A stretch of DNA of 64,000 nucleotides from Callorhinus ursinus (taxonomy: Eukaryota; Chordata; Mammalia; Carnivora; Otariidae). Below the pieces are notes generated by a model that had not been told where the DNA came from, did no database searches, and saw only the letters and a program-made list of their open reading frames with translations. Below are positions 23,762 through 35,315 of the stretch, piece after piece (within the stretch, counting starts at the first letter, position 1; the number at the start of each line of letters is the position of its first letter). Location of the stretch: the NCBI RefSeq assembly GCF_003265705.1, contig NW_020313005.1, positions 18,842,350-18,906,349 on the forward strand, written 5' to 3'. The translations under genes and the position numbers were made by a program.

Positions 23762-23779
23762 AAGAAGTCATTTTTCTAC

Positions 23780-25320
23780 ACTGAGATAGCGAGAATCCAA
23801 ACCACCTACCCCCACACAGCTCACACTCATACGACTTGACTACTCTGCTGCCTTCACTGTTCCAGGAAACCCTCACCCAGAAAAATAAACTTGCAAATAA
23901 CTTTAAATTGACAGCTTTTCAGTAGGTAACATCAAACCAATTGTTTATGATCCACATCACTTCCCATCCTATTCTCAAAACCCTCACTTTCCTGGGTCCA
24001 CTAATCATAAACTCTTACATCATGATGTTCATCCAATCCTAATCAATCTTCTGCATTTAAAGTCCACCTTAAATGAGACTTTAAAACCTCTTAAGTATTC
24101 TGGCTTTGCCCTAAACCCTGAGACTCTATGAGAACTCTGCCAACATAGTGTCCTTTCTTACCACAGGAAGCAACAAACTCAGCTCTGGCTTATCAACAGG
24201 TTGCTTTGTGTTGGTGTTTGACAATAAAGAGGAAGAACAAAAAGAGAGGTGACAACTAGGTGTTGAAAATGATTGGGACTCAACCAGCTATAAAAGACAG
24301 AGAAGAACATTCCAGGTGGGGAGAACAGCCAAGCAAAGACAGGAAGGCTTACAAGGGTACCAGTCCCAGGTCATTCTGGGGCTTAAACTGCACAGTGTCC
24401 AAGGGAACCCATTAACCTTCTCCCAGTACAGAAGGACAGAATCTTAGAAGCTCCTCCCTCCCATGACTGAGGAGTTCTAGCCTGCAGGGATATCACATCA
24501 GGGCCTTTAGGAATAAAAAGCAGCTCCCAAACACCCAGAAGTGAACTGCCTCACCTCCAAACTATAGCTCCCTCACCTCCTACACTGTCTCCACCATAGT
24601 AACTGTCCACCTTTCTTTAGTTTCCACTTCACCACTTTCCAGTAAGTCATCCCAGTTTCACGTGAACCAAATCCAAATCTACTGCACATACACACCATTG
24701 AACAAGGTTTTCTGTCTTCATGACCATCATCATCATCACCACCACCATCATCATCATCACCATCACCGTCATCATCACCATCAGCAGCAGCAGCACCACC
24801 ACCATCATCATCATCATCACCAGCATCATCATCACCTAGTCTTCAGAACCTAGACTAGGAAAGGCAGTCAGTAGAATGCATTTGAGTACCACACTTTTAG
24901 CTGTCCGTAACCAATGATTCCTTATTTTCCCCAATATGCACTCCTTCTTAGAGGTTTTCATAAAGCCACAAACTGCCTCCTCAGGGGAATGTCTTCTTCC
25001 CAGAAGCATCAAATGCCTCCATATGGGGAACGGAGATTTTATAGATTGGACCCTGGGCCTGACAGCCTGAGATCTGGTTATATGGCTCTCAGACCATATT
25101 TACCTGGCCTGTGCCTTCCCACAAAGGAGGGAGTTTGGGGGACTGGTCCAGGCTGCATCTTTGTTACGTGAAAAGAAGCCAAGATGTGAATGCATGCAGT
25201 TCTTATAGGCCACTTTCCCCTATAACAGCTTCCTCTCAGTTTCCCACAGACAATCTGCACCTTCCCCGGGAAGGCAGCTGAACTACACATAAGGGAAGAT
25301 TTGACCTTCGTAAGCCCAGA
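23780..25320. other. Unique-looking DNA with a composite trinucleotide tract
   Basis: Apart from the tract at 24720-24836 no repeat family is recognised. The 24914-25171 frame (85 codons) has no recognisable domain and is opposed by another frame. Confidence 0.35.
24720..24836 (+). repeat. Composite (CAT/CAC/CAG)n trinucleotide repeat
   Basis: About 39 triplets of mixed CAT, CAC and CAG with one CGT. The poly-His frame on plus and the Met/Val frame on minus are artefacts of the array. The interior holds four CAG units in a row (24783-24794). Confidence 0.9.
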
Positions 25321-25329
25321 GAAGTTCAG

Positions 25330-25540
25330 TGGTGATGGATGGAAAGAACCAGGACTTTGTAGGCAGACGAATCTGTGTCCAATCCTGATTCTAACACCGT
25401 GGCCTCAGATAGGTTCCTTAAACTTTCTTAAGTTTACCAAATGTTAAAAGGGAAAAAATAATCCTAATACAAGAAGGCAGCAAGGTTGATAAAGGAGGAA
25501 AATCTCCTGGCACTTTGCAGGTGGTCATTAAATGTTAATT
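25330..25540 (+). repeat. MIR SINE, plus strand
   Basis: 'ggactttgtaggcagacgaa', 'tgtccaatcctgattctaac', 'ggttccttaaactttcttaa' and 'aatgttaaaagggaaaaa' follow the diverged MIR order, ending at 'gtggtcattaaatgttaa'. Confidence 0.65.
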
Positions 25541-27220
25541 TTCTCCTCTTACTCCCAGCTTTTAGCCATAAGGCCTGATTTCCATTCACCAGGTAATAAG
25601 AGACTTGACCTTTTAAAGCAAGAAATCCATGATTTAATACCCCCAGCAACTGTCTATGATAGGATACCACAGACATTTTTTCCATAACTTCCCCTTTTGC
25701 ATTCACATGGATAACTGAATTCTGGCACGGAAGGTGTAAAAGGCGTCTTCCAACCTCTCGGGAGGTGGAGATGGCTGAAAAAGTGTAGAGTGGTGGCTAA
25801 GTAGTGCCTTCAAGCATACAAAGTGTAAAACCTCCAGTATAAGCCAGCCTGTCACTCTCCGTGTTGCCTATAAAGTCATTATGGCCTAGAGCATGTAAGC
25901 CGAGTCCCCATGGCAGGAATCCCAAAGGCTTTAGCATTCATGACTGCCCAGCATTTCCCAGGGTTCTTGCGTGAGCTACAAAGATGTCCCTTAGCTTGCT
26001 GTCAAATGAAAAATATATCATTCCCCTGTCTTTCTCTGCTGTCATCTCTTCACATGCTCAGCTAATTTAGTCTGGGAAGCACACTTCTCCAAGAAAAGCC
26101 ATACTTAAACAGGGCTTGCATGCTCCCACATTTCTCTGCCACCTGCAGAAATTAGGTCCGATTTCAAAGCCAGGTGTTCAAAGAGAAGAGAAAGCTGGGT
26201 CTGGGAAAATAGATGGAGCCGATTGCCTTGAAAGCTTTCTTGTTAATTTTAGTTTCAGTCCCTGTCCCCAGGTCTTTGGTGCCAACAGGAGAGAGCTCTT
26301 TCCATCCTGAGAGAGTGAATACAGTATTTCCCAAAAAAACCTTGAACCGTTGCCCAAACCTCAGATCTCAAGGCTTTCCTAAGGTTATAGTCACCAAAGC
26401 TAGGTCTTAAAAGTAATGGCAAGAATACAACACTGCAACGATCAAAGGATGCTGCGGGTATCCAGGAGGCTTCACGCAGACCCACAGCGCCCTCTGCTGG
26501 CAACAAGCCTGCCATTGCACCTGAGGTCGTTGTGCCGCAATTCCAATGTATTTGCCCACTGCATTGTGTTCATGTAACTAATACCTCCGCCTCTCAAGGC
26601 TTCTTCCCCACCCTTCCTGGGACCCAGGCAAAATTCTGGTGCTTTTCAGCTATCTTCCTTCTATCCCCCTCAAATACCAAAATAGCCAAATGTTTACAAA
26701 TAATGCATTTGTAAACTGTTATTTGAAAACATTCACGTTTGTGTTGAGCTGACCCAGGTTTTGAGTACATTGTACCTTGGAAATTCTTTGGATTGCCAGA
26801 AGATGTAAGGGGTAAAAGGGAACTTTCCAGAAAAATATGATAATGGGTGATTAAATCTCTGGTTTATTCAGGAGTATTGCTACAGATCCATTTTTGCCTG
26901 GGATACTCCACCTTAGTATTTTTACAAGTAATCTTATAAGTGATGAGGGAAAGTGATGTCAGGTATACAGGAAGACACCTTCAAAGGTTGTGGTGGACTC
27001 ATGATTAAAACTTAAAGCAGTGTGCCCATTGCAAAAGCTATTTCAAGGAAAGACAAAACTACCATCCATACCTCTAGACAGATACAGCTTAAATGCTAGA
27101 AGTACTAGAAGTAGAGCGATCATTAGAAAATATTGTTGTCCCAGTAAAAGAACAGATTTAGAGTCAAAAGACTTGAGATTTCTAGCTATTATTTTACACA
27201 TCTTTGAGACTTGTTGTTGT
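25541..27220. other. Unique-looking DNA, no gene recognised
   Basis: Repeat-poor. Contains the CTCF-type site at 26484-26503. Open frames of 60-86 codons around 26116-26714 overlap on both strands without domains. Confidence 0.35.
26484..26503 (-). promoter_or_regulatory. CTCF-type binding motif
   Basis: On the minus strand the core reads CCAGCAGAGGGCGC followed by TGTGG. This matches the established CTCF zinc-finger core (CCASYAGRKGGCR) at every position. The site lies in repeat-poor DNA and not inside a recognised SINE, so it is not simply a transposon-borne motif. Orientation is minus. Occupancy cannot be told from sequence. Confidence 0.65.
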
Positions 27221-27221
27221 A

Positions 27222-27390
27222 TTCAATAAATATTTGAACACCTATTGTTTGCCAAACACATAATAGATCCTAGGACACAATGGTGGAGAAGACAATCTGC
27301 CCTCTCAAAATTTGCAGTCTACTAAGGGCAGCAATTTAATCAAACACTATAGCTCCCTGGGATCAGTAGTATGAGAGGGTAAGTACAGGG
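27222..27390 (-). repeat. L2 LINE fragment, minus strand
   Basis: 'caataaatatttgaacacct', 'attgtttgccaaacac', 'ctaggacacaatggtggaga' and 'caaaatttgcagtctac' follow the reverse complement of the L2 3' end. Confidence 0.75.
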
Positions 27391-27876
27391 TGATCTCAAA
27401 CAGCATGGCAAAGAATTATAACCCAGAGAATCAAGAAAATGGATGTGAAAGCATTTAAAGAACTGTATGAGTGAGTTGATTTTTCCCCCAATTTTTTGCT
27501 TTTCCTATTGGGGAAAAATATACGTAACATAAAATTTACCATTTAAACATCTTAAAGTTTATAATTCAGTGGTATCAAGTACATTCACAATATTGTGAAA
27601 CCATTATCACTATCCATTTCTTTTTCGTCATCTCAAACAGAAACTTTGTACCCATTAAAAAATAACTTCCATTCCTCTCTCTCCCCGACCTCTGGTAACC
27701 ACTGTTCTAATTTCTCTCTGTATAAGTTTGACTACTCTAGATACCTCGATATAAGTGGAATCATACAATATTTGTCTTCTTGTGTCTGGCTTGTTTCACT
27801 GAGCTTAATGTTTTCAGGGTTCTTCCTTGTTGTAGCATCTGTCAAAGTCATTTCTTTTTAAGGTTATTCCATTACA

Positions 27877-27880
<4 letters not shown>

Positions 27881-27913
<33 letters not shown>
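27881..27913. repeat. (TA)n microsatellite with palindromic flanks
   Basis: Roughly 16 TA units flanked by 'acatgaa' and 'ttcatgg', so the tract and its borders form a self-complementary palindrome. Confidence 0.9.
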
Positions 27914-27916
<3 letters not shown>

Positions 27917-30031
27917 TGGTGTAAATATATCACATTTTGTTTATCCATTCATATATTAATGGACATTTGGATTGTTTCTACCTTTTGGCTATTGTGAGTA
28001 ATGCAATGAACACTGGTGCACAGAGTTATCTCTTTGAGCACTTGCTTTCAGTTCTTTTGGGTATATATATAGAAATGGATTTGCTGGATCATATGGTAAT
28101 TCTGTTTAATTTTTTTAAAGGAATCACCATACTGTTTCCCACAGTGGCTGCACCACTTCAAATTCTCACCAATAATGCATAAGCGTTCTAATTTCTCTAC
28201 ATCCTTACTAACACTTATTATTTTCCTTTGTTTGTTTTTTTTTATTTGTGGTTTGTTTTTGTTGTTTTGATAATAGCAATCCTAATAGGTATAAAGGGGT
28301 ATTTCATTGTGGTTTTGATTTTCCTTTTCCTAATGGCTAGTGATGTTGAACATCTTTTCATGTGCTTATTGGGAATTTGTATATCTTCTTCAGAGAAATG
28401 GCTATTCTAGACTGGCCCATTTTTTAATTGGGTTGTTTGATTCTGTTATGCTGTTGTTGTTGTTGTTGGGTTGTAGGAGTTCTTTATATATGCTGGATAT
28501 TAATCCCTTATCAAATGAATAAAATTCAAATATTTTCTCCCATTCTCTGGATTGCCTTTTCAAACTCTTTGATGCACGCAGTTTTAAATTTTGATTAAGA
28601 CAAAGTCATTTATTTTTCTCTTTTGTTGCCCATGCCTTTGGTATCACATCTAAGAGATCTTTACTACATCTGAATGTCATCAGGTTTTTTCCTGTGTTTT
28701 TTCCTTTAAGAGTTTTATAGTTTAACTCTTATGTTTAGATCTTTGGTCCATTGTTAGCTATTTTTTTGTATATGGTGAATATTTTGTGTATATTCTAGAG
28801 TTTTGTTTTGTTTTTGTAGTTACCATGGGGTTTACATGTAACTATCTATTTTGAATTGATATCATCTTCAATCACATTTGAAAACTCTACTATAAAGTTC
28901 TGTTCCCCCTTTTATATTATTAATGTCACAAATTACATCTTTACACATTGCATACAAAATATTTTTATGCACTTATTTTCTAAATCCTGTAGAAGATAAA
29001 ATGCAGAGTTATAAACTAATATTATAATAATACTGGCTTTTATATGTGCCCATCTATTTTACTTTTATGCATTTTTTTCTTCTTTCTCAGAATCATTTTA
29101 GCTATTCTAATTCCTTTGTTTTTCCATACCAATTCTAGATTACTAATGTCTATATCTACAGAAATTCTTGCTGAAGTTTTTATAGGAATTGCATTAAACC
29201 TGTATATCAACTTGAGGAGAATTAACATCTTTACTATGTTGTCTTCCAATTTACGAACATGGCATTTCTCTCCATATGTCTAGATCTTCTTTGATTTTTT
29301 TTCAGTGTTGTGTAGTTCTCATATACAATCCTGCACATGTTTTGTTATATTTACACATAAGCATTTCATTTTTTGAGCAATTATAAATAGTACTGCATTA
29401 TTAATTCCAGTGTTCATTGTTAGTATATCAAAATTATAATTGATTTTGTCCTTCTGGAAGTTCCCTTTTAAAATATTCCTTGATACTTGCTTTCTATAGA
29501 AAAAATTATCATCTGTAAAGAGAAACCATTTTATTTCTTCCTTTATGAACTGTATGCCCTTTATTTCCCTTTCTTGTTTTATTTACGTGGCTAGAATGCC
29601 CAGCACTATGTTGAATAAGAGTAGTGAGGGCAGACATCTTTCGCTTGTTCTTGATCTTAGGGAGAAAGCATTTAGTCTTTCACTATTATGTATAAGCTGT
29701 AAGGCTTTTTTTTTTGTAGATATTTTTTATCAAGTTAAAGAAATTTCCCTCTATTCCTATTTTTTTGAGAATTTCAATCATGAATGTGTATTGAAGTATT
29801 TCAAATGATTTTTTTCTGTATCAGTTACTATTATTATGTGAGTTTTTTTAAACTTGCTAATATGTTGCATTACCCGGATTGATTTCAAAATTGAACCAGC
29901 TTGCATTTCCAGAACAAATCCAACTGGGTCGTGGTGTATAATTTTTTAAATATATTTCTAAATTCTATTCATGAATATTTACAAAGGACTTTTTATCTAT
30001 GTTTATGACAGATATTGGTCTGCAGGGTTTT

Positions 30032-30243
30032 TTTTTTCTTTTTTTATTATGTTATATTAATCACCATACATTACATCATTAGTTTTGATGTAGTGTTCCA
30101 TGATTCATTGTTTGCGTATAACACCTAGGGCTCCATTCTGTACATGCCTTCTTTAATACCCATCACCAGGCTAACCCACCCCCCCACCCCATCCCCTCTA
30201 GAACCCTCAGTTTGTTTCTCAGAGTCCATAGCCTCTCATGGTT
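30032..30243 (-). mobile_element. Young L1 3' tail, minus strand, about 210 bp
   Basis: The block matches the 3' UTR ends of the long L1 copies ('accatacattacatcattag', 'tgtagtgttccatgattcat', 'cctctagaaccctcagtttg'). It is severely 5'-truncated and lies within an ancient L1. A TSD of the type 'ggtttt...' is possible, but T-runs make it unreadable. Confidence 0.9.
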
Positions 30244-30689
30244 TTCTTTTAACTGTATTTTCTGGTTTTGTATCAGAGTAATGCTAGATTCATAACATAA
30301 ATTGTTATTTTTCTCCCCTTTTATTTTCTAAATGAGATTACATAGATTTGATATTAAATTTTTCTTTAAATGTTTGATAAAATTCTCCAGTGAGACATTC
30401 TGAACCTGGAGATTTCTTTTTAGGGGAATTTTTAAATTATGAACTAAATTTACCTAACAGTTATGAGGCTACTCATATAATTTATTTCCTATTGGGTGAG
30501 TTGTGGTAGTTTGTGGTTTTCTAAGAAACGGTTAACTTCAATAAAATCACATTTGTACATGTAGAGTTTTTTGTGCCACTCCCTTATTTCTCTTTTGATA
30601 TCAGCAGAGTCTATAATGATATCCATGTTTCATTCCTGATATTGCTCTTTTATGCCCTCTTTTTTGCTAGGGGTTTGGCAAACTTTTAG

Positions 30690-30805
30690 TAAGTTTTTTA
30701 TTTTAATTCCAGTGTAGTTAACAATGCAGTGTTTCATTAGTTTCAGGTATACAATATAGTGATTCAACAATTCAATACATTACTCAATGCTCATCACAGC
30801 AAGAT
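30690..30805 (-). mobile_element. L1 3' end fragment (older family), minus strand
   Basis: 'ttttaattccagtgtagtta', 'tagtttcaggtatacaatat', 'gtgattcaacaattcaatac' and 'actcaatgctcatcacagc' are the reverse complement of a mid-age L1 3' end. About 115 bp. Confidence 0.75.
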
Positions 30806-30859
30806 CTTAGCTAAACTTTCCATTTTATCTGGTTTTCTCTGATACTGCTCCAGTAAGAG

Positions 30860-31340
30860 GAAGGATATATGCCACCTTGCTACTGCCAATTAGAGGTAGA
30901 CATCCAGGTTCCCCAGTTGGCCTTCATTGATACCTATGCCTTAGGTATCAATGAGACTTCCCATTAGTGATGGGCAGGGGTGGTAGTTTGCACTCCTTAT
31001 GTGGTATCCATTGATATTATAATGGTAGTAGCCTCATTGCCAGTGAGTGATGATAAAAGTCTTGACTCTCTACTGGGCTTCCATGATGCCACCCACCACG
31101 AGGGGGAGGGGTGCCACATTACTGCTAGATGGGGTTGGAAATCCAGGCTTCTCACAAGATCTTCATTGACATCATGGTAAGGATGCCTTATTACCAGCCA
31201 ATGAGGATGAAAGTCTCATCACTCTACTTGGTCTTTTCTGACATCATCCAAGTGGGGGTATTAAAGTGTCTCATTAGAACAAGGGTGGGAGCTTATGCTC
31301 CTCACTTGGCCACAGCTGCTTCTGTGGTGTTTGGCTGCAG
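30860..31340 (+). repeat. Imperfect minisatellite, about six units of 70-80 bp
   Basis: A recurring order can be followed: 'tgcc(t/a)cATTACtgc', a purine-rich 'ggtGgaAgtc' box, a 'CTCctcacttgg' box and 'ttcattgacatcat'. Units begin near 30870, 30957, 31024, 31112, 31185 and 31260. Units are strongly diverged from one another. It may be the tandem block known from some ancient L1M elements, as L1 DNA lies immediately to the left. The 66- and 76-codon frames across it are not supported as genes. Confidence 0.6.
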
Positions 31341-31389
31341 TAAAAGAGTTATGATCTAAAAGTTTTAGGTCTTGCTAGGCTCTTCTGTC

Positions 31390-32930
31390 CTGATATTTTT
31401 TAGCTAGAGAGAGCAGGGTTTTGTTGGGGTTTTTATTTATCCTGTGCCTGTTGACATTTCTGCATTCCTGGTTTCTTCAGCAACAAGTCTGGGACATATG
31501 AGGCAAAAAAGGAAATCTGGGGAATTCACCAGAATGCCATTTCTCAGGCCCCAAGACCTTAGCAAGTCAGCATTTTTCTCTCTCCCTTTCAGAGTCTTAT
31601 GTTTGTTTTATGTATGGTATTTTGGTGTTTTAGTTCTGTTTAATGGAAGCAATCAGAAAAAGTACTAAGCTATTTTAAAATAAGTTTAAAACTTAGTATA
31701 ACAAGAATGGGATTATATAAAGTTGCAGGAATCTCAGGTCAGGCAATAAAATCAATTACTCGGTATTTGTTGGGTGTTTCTGAAATGTCAGTTTTCTGTG
31801 CTCTTAAGATTTACATTAAATAATAGGCAATGTTTTGTTTTCCTGTTAAGGATGTATGGCTTAATCTGAGAGACCAAGAGGATAAAAAGGTCATCATTTC
31901 AGCGTGACTCAATGAAATTGCAGTTACCCACTTACTCAGGGGTCATACCTTCTAACTAATTATTGTGATTTCAAAAGCTTTTCTTTCTTTAGAGACCACC
32001 TTTAGTGTCCATCATAACCTTATTCTCCCTTTAAAAAGTGCTTAAGATCAAAGAAAAGTAGAACAAAAAATATCAAAACAAGAGGCAACGTAAAAACCAT
32101 ACTCAGAAAAAAAAACATATAACATTAAATACTTTTATTATTCAAGAAAAGTAAAAATGAAAGGAAGTTAATAACCCTTTTAAATTAGGAAAATACAACA
32201 AAAACTATTTTAGAAGAGAAGGGTAGAAATCTATAAGATGAAAAGTAAACATTTATACTACACATGAACAAACTTGAAAATACTAGGTAATATATATAAA
32301 TACTTCACCTGTTTGGCTGAGTTGGCATGAAATAAAGATTTGAAAGATGAACAAAGCAATGAACAAGCTTGATATGATAAACATATAAAGAATAATGTTA
32401 GGAGGGGAACTCTCCTGACATGTCATTTCATGTGGTGGGAATTCCACTGGAGTAACACTTTTGACCTCTCTCTAATTCTAATTCAACACACTCTTCCCTA
32501 AGGATTAATCTGACTGTTCAGTGTAGAAGGAAAAAATGTGACATATAGATGCTAGACCCTTCTTCAATTCTCTTAGAACGAAGCTTCCAACAGGGACCAC
32601 GTGGTCTGCTTTGCTACTCTATGCCATAATTTGATCATTACAGCCGCCACCATTATCAGAGAGGTGTATGTGACCACCATTCCCTGTGACCAGATGGGTA
32701 ATTCTGCCTAAATCTGAGGTTTAGTGTTAAAACACTTACTTTCCTGTGAATATCAGCCATATTCTCTAACGTTAGCTGGATCACTATAGAAGTGATAGTT
32801 GGGATTCCATCTGTCAAATTTTTGGTTTATTTTTTGATTGCTACCAGAACTCTTATAGAGAAGACAGGTGTATTATTGTTGGTTGCCCTCTAAAGTCCAA
32901 CAACGACTTGAAGAGGCACACTTTATTTAA
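31390..32930. other. AT-rich DNA, mostly unassigned
   Basis: 32040-32300 may be decayed L1 coding DNA on the plus strand. No gene is recognised. Confidence 0.35.
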
Positions 32931-33506
32931 ATTCACAAGGGGCACTTATGAAAATTTACAACATACTAGGCATTAAAGCAAGTCTCAAAAAATTCAAGGA
33001 ATTGGTAACATACACAATACGTTTTTGTTTGACTAAAAAGTCACTTAACAGAAATCTTTAAGTGAAGGGAAATAATTTTTTTAAAACTAATTTTCAAAAT
33101 TATAAAACAAAACATTTCTTTTTTTTAAATAAAACATTTCTAAATAACTGAACAATCAGAGGAAATTATAATGGAAATTTGAAAATATTTAAGACTAATG
33201 GAGAGCAAGAATACTGTATATCAAATGTTATGGGATAGGGTTAAAGTGGTACTTAGAATAAGTTTCTGACCTTAAAGCTTTATAAAATAAAAGAATAAAT
33301 AATAAAAAGATAAAATAATTACTAAGAAGTTTTAAAAAGAACATCAGAATAAATATGAAGCAAGATGAAGTGAGGGCATAATAACTTAAAAGCAACCATT
33401 AATGAAATATAAAACAAAAGATAATGAAGAATTGGTTAAACCATTATAAAAAACAGTGGCTTTTCCTCAAAAACTTAAAAATTGAACTACCAGCAATCCC
33501 ACTCTC

Positions 33507-33650
33507 GGGCACTGGGTGTTATATGCAACTAATGAATCATTGAACACTACACCAAAAACTAATGATATACTATATGTTGGCTAATTGAATTTAAATTAAA
33601 AGAAATAAAGTAAAATCTTTAAAATAAATAAATAAAAATAAAAAAATAAA
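33507..33650 (+). mobile_element. Short L1 3' tail, plus strand
   Basis: 'ggcactgggtgttatatgca', 'actaatgaatcattgaacac' and 'tatatgttggctaattgaat' match L1 3' UTR sequence like that at 55485-55935, followed by an A/T-rich tail. It interrupts ancient L1 DNA. Confidence 0.8.
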
Positions 33651-35202
33651 AGAATTGAAGTTAGTTTCTTGAAGGAATATCCACACACCCATGCTCATTA
33701 CAGCATTATTCACAATAGCCAAGATATGGAAACCACTTAAGTGTCTGTCAGTGGATGAATGGATATATAATAGAATATTATTCAGCAATAAGAAAGAAAT
33801 CCTGCCATGTGTGGCAACATGAATAAAACTTGATGGCATTATGCTAAGTGAAATAAGTCAGAGAATGACAAATATTGTACGATTTCACTTATATGTTGAA
33901 TCTAAAAAAAACTGAACTTGTAAAAGCAATAGAATGGTAGGAGACACTAGAGGGTGGGGGAATTGGGAGATGTTGTTTAAGGGTACAAACTTACAACTAG
34001 TAGATAAATAAATTCTGGAAATCTAATAAACAACATAGTGATTATACTCAGCAACACCACATTATAAACTTCAGTTACTAAGAGACTAGATTCTAACCGT
34101 TCACAACACAAAAAATAAATGATAAATATGTGACATAATAAAGGTGTTAGCTAACATTACTGTAATCATATTATAATATATAAATGTGTTAAACCAACAT
34201 GTTGTACACCTTAAACTTACACAATGCTATATGTCAATTACATCTCCATTTTTTTAAAAAATAAGACAATGAAGATCAGCAAAGCCAAAAGACACCTAGG
34301 AAAAGACCAGTAAAATTCCCACATTTATAATGAGTTGATAAGAGAGAAACAGAACATCACAACAACTACCAACAAAAAATAAAATGAAATATTAAGGATC
34401 TTTAGCTAAGTATAACTAGAGATATAGCAAATATTAAAATGATTATAAGTGAGCATTATGAAAAACTTTATGCCACAAAATTTTAAGGCATAAAGAAAAG
34501 ATAATTTCTGAGAACAATATAGGTTACTAACACTTATTGAAAAAGAAATAGGAAACATCAAAATCCTATAACCTTATAATAATTTTTTTAAAAAATTTGA
34601 ATCAGTGGTTAAACTTTCTATAAGGAAAGTGCCAGGTCCAAACAGGCAACTTCTACCTAAAATACAAAAAAAAAGAAAAAGAAAAACAAATTAATTGTAG
34701 ATAAATGTTTCCAAATTATTTTAAAAGAGGAAAAATACACTTCTTCTTTTGTGCAACTGACATTTCCTTTTTTTCTAAAACCTGACAGGGTTGGTACAAG
34801 AAAGACAAATTACAGGCAAATTTTAATAATGAATCATGATTTAAAATCCTAAAACAAATATTAGCAAACCAAATCAAGCAATTTCTAATAATAATATAGT
34901 AATGGCCAGATTCGATTCATCTCAGAAATGCCCAATGTTATAGGAAAAAATTAGATTTGAAATGGGAGGGTACCTTGTATCAGATTAACCATCATATAGC
35001 TAACAATTATAAGCTCTGGAAAAAATGTATAAAAACTATTTAAGGTCATAGAAAGTGAGTGGAAAAACCAGGAAGAAATTTAGAGGATTACATTTTTAAA
35101 AGAAGGGAAGTGCACTGGGGGAGATTCAAGTTTGTATGATATGTCACTCAGGATCTTCCAAAGAAATAGAAACCCTGCAAAAAAGAAATAGAACTCATAG
35201 GA

Positions 35203-35203
35203 G

Positions 35204-35239
<36 letters not shown>

Positions 35240-35279
35240 ATTGTATAAAATAAATCCTTGCATAAATATATAAATATAA

Positions 35280-35312
<33 letters not shown>
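35203..35312 (+). repeat. Two (TG)n tracts separated by AT-rich DNA
   Basis: A (TA)(TG) tract at 35203-35240 and a pure (TG)n tract at 35282-35311, with about 40 bases of AT-rich sequence between them, inside old L1 DNA. Confidence 0.9.

Positions 35313-35315
<3 letters not shown>

Larger units (their letters stand above)
27480..30690 (-). mobile_element. Ancient L1 (L1M-like), minus strand, with nested insert
   Basis: The 3' UTR side begins near 27480 ('aacataaaatttaccattta', 'ctctggtaaccactgttcta'). ORF2 in reverse follows: 'tatccattcatatattaatg' at 27941, 'ccatactgtttcccacagtg' at 28129, and RT-domain sequence to about 30680. Stops and indels are scattered throughout, so this is a fossil. 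A young L1 tail sits inside at 30032-30243, and a TA tract interrupts the 3' side at 27881-27913. Limits are approximate. Confidence 0.85.

Noticed and set aside
24647..24853. Poly-His frame on plus and poly-Met/Val frame on minus
   Set aside because: Both are direct readings of a trinucleotide repeat with no coding context.
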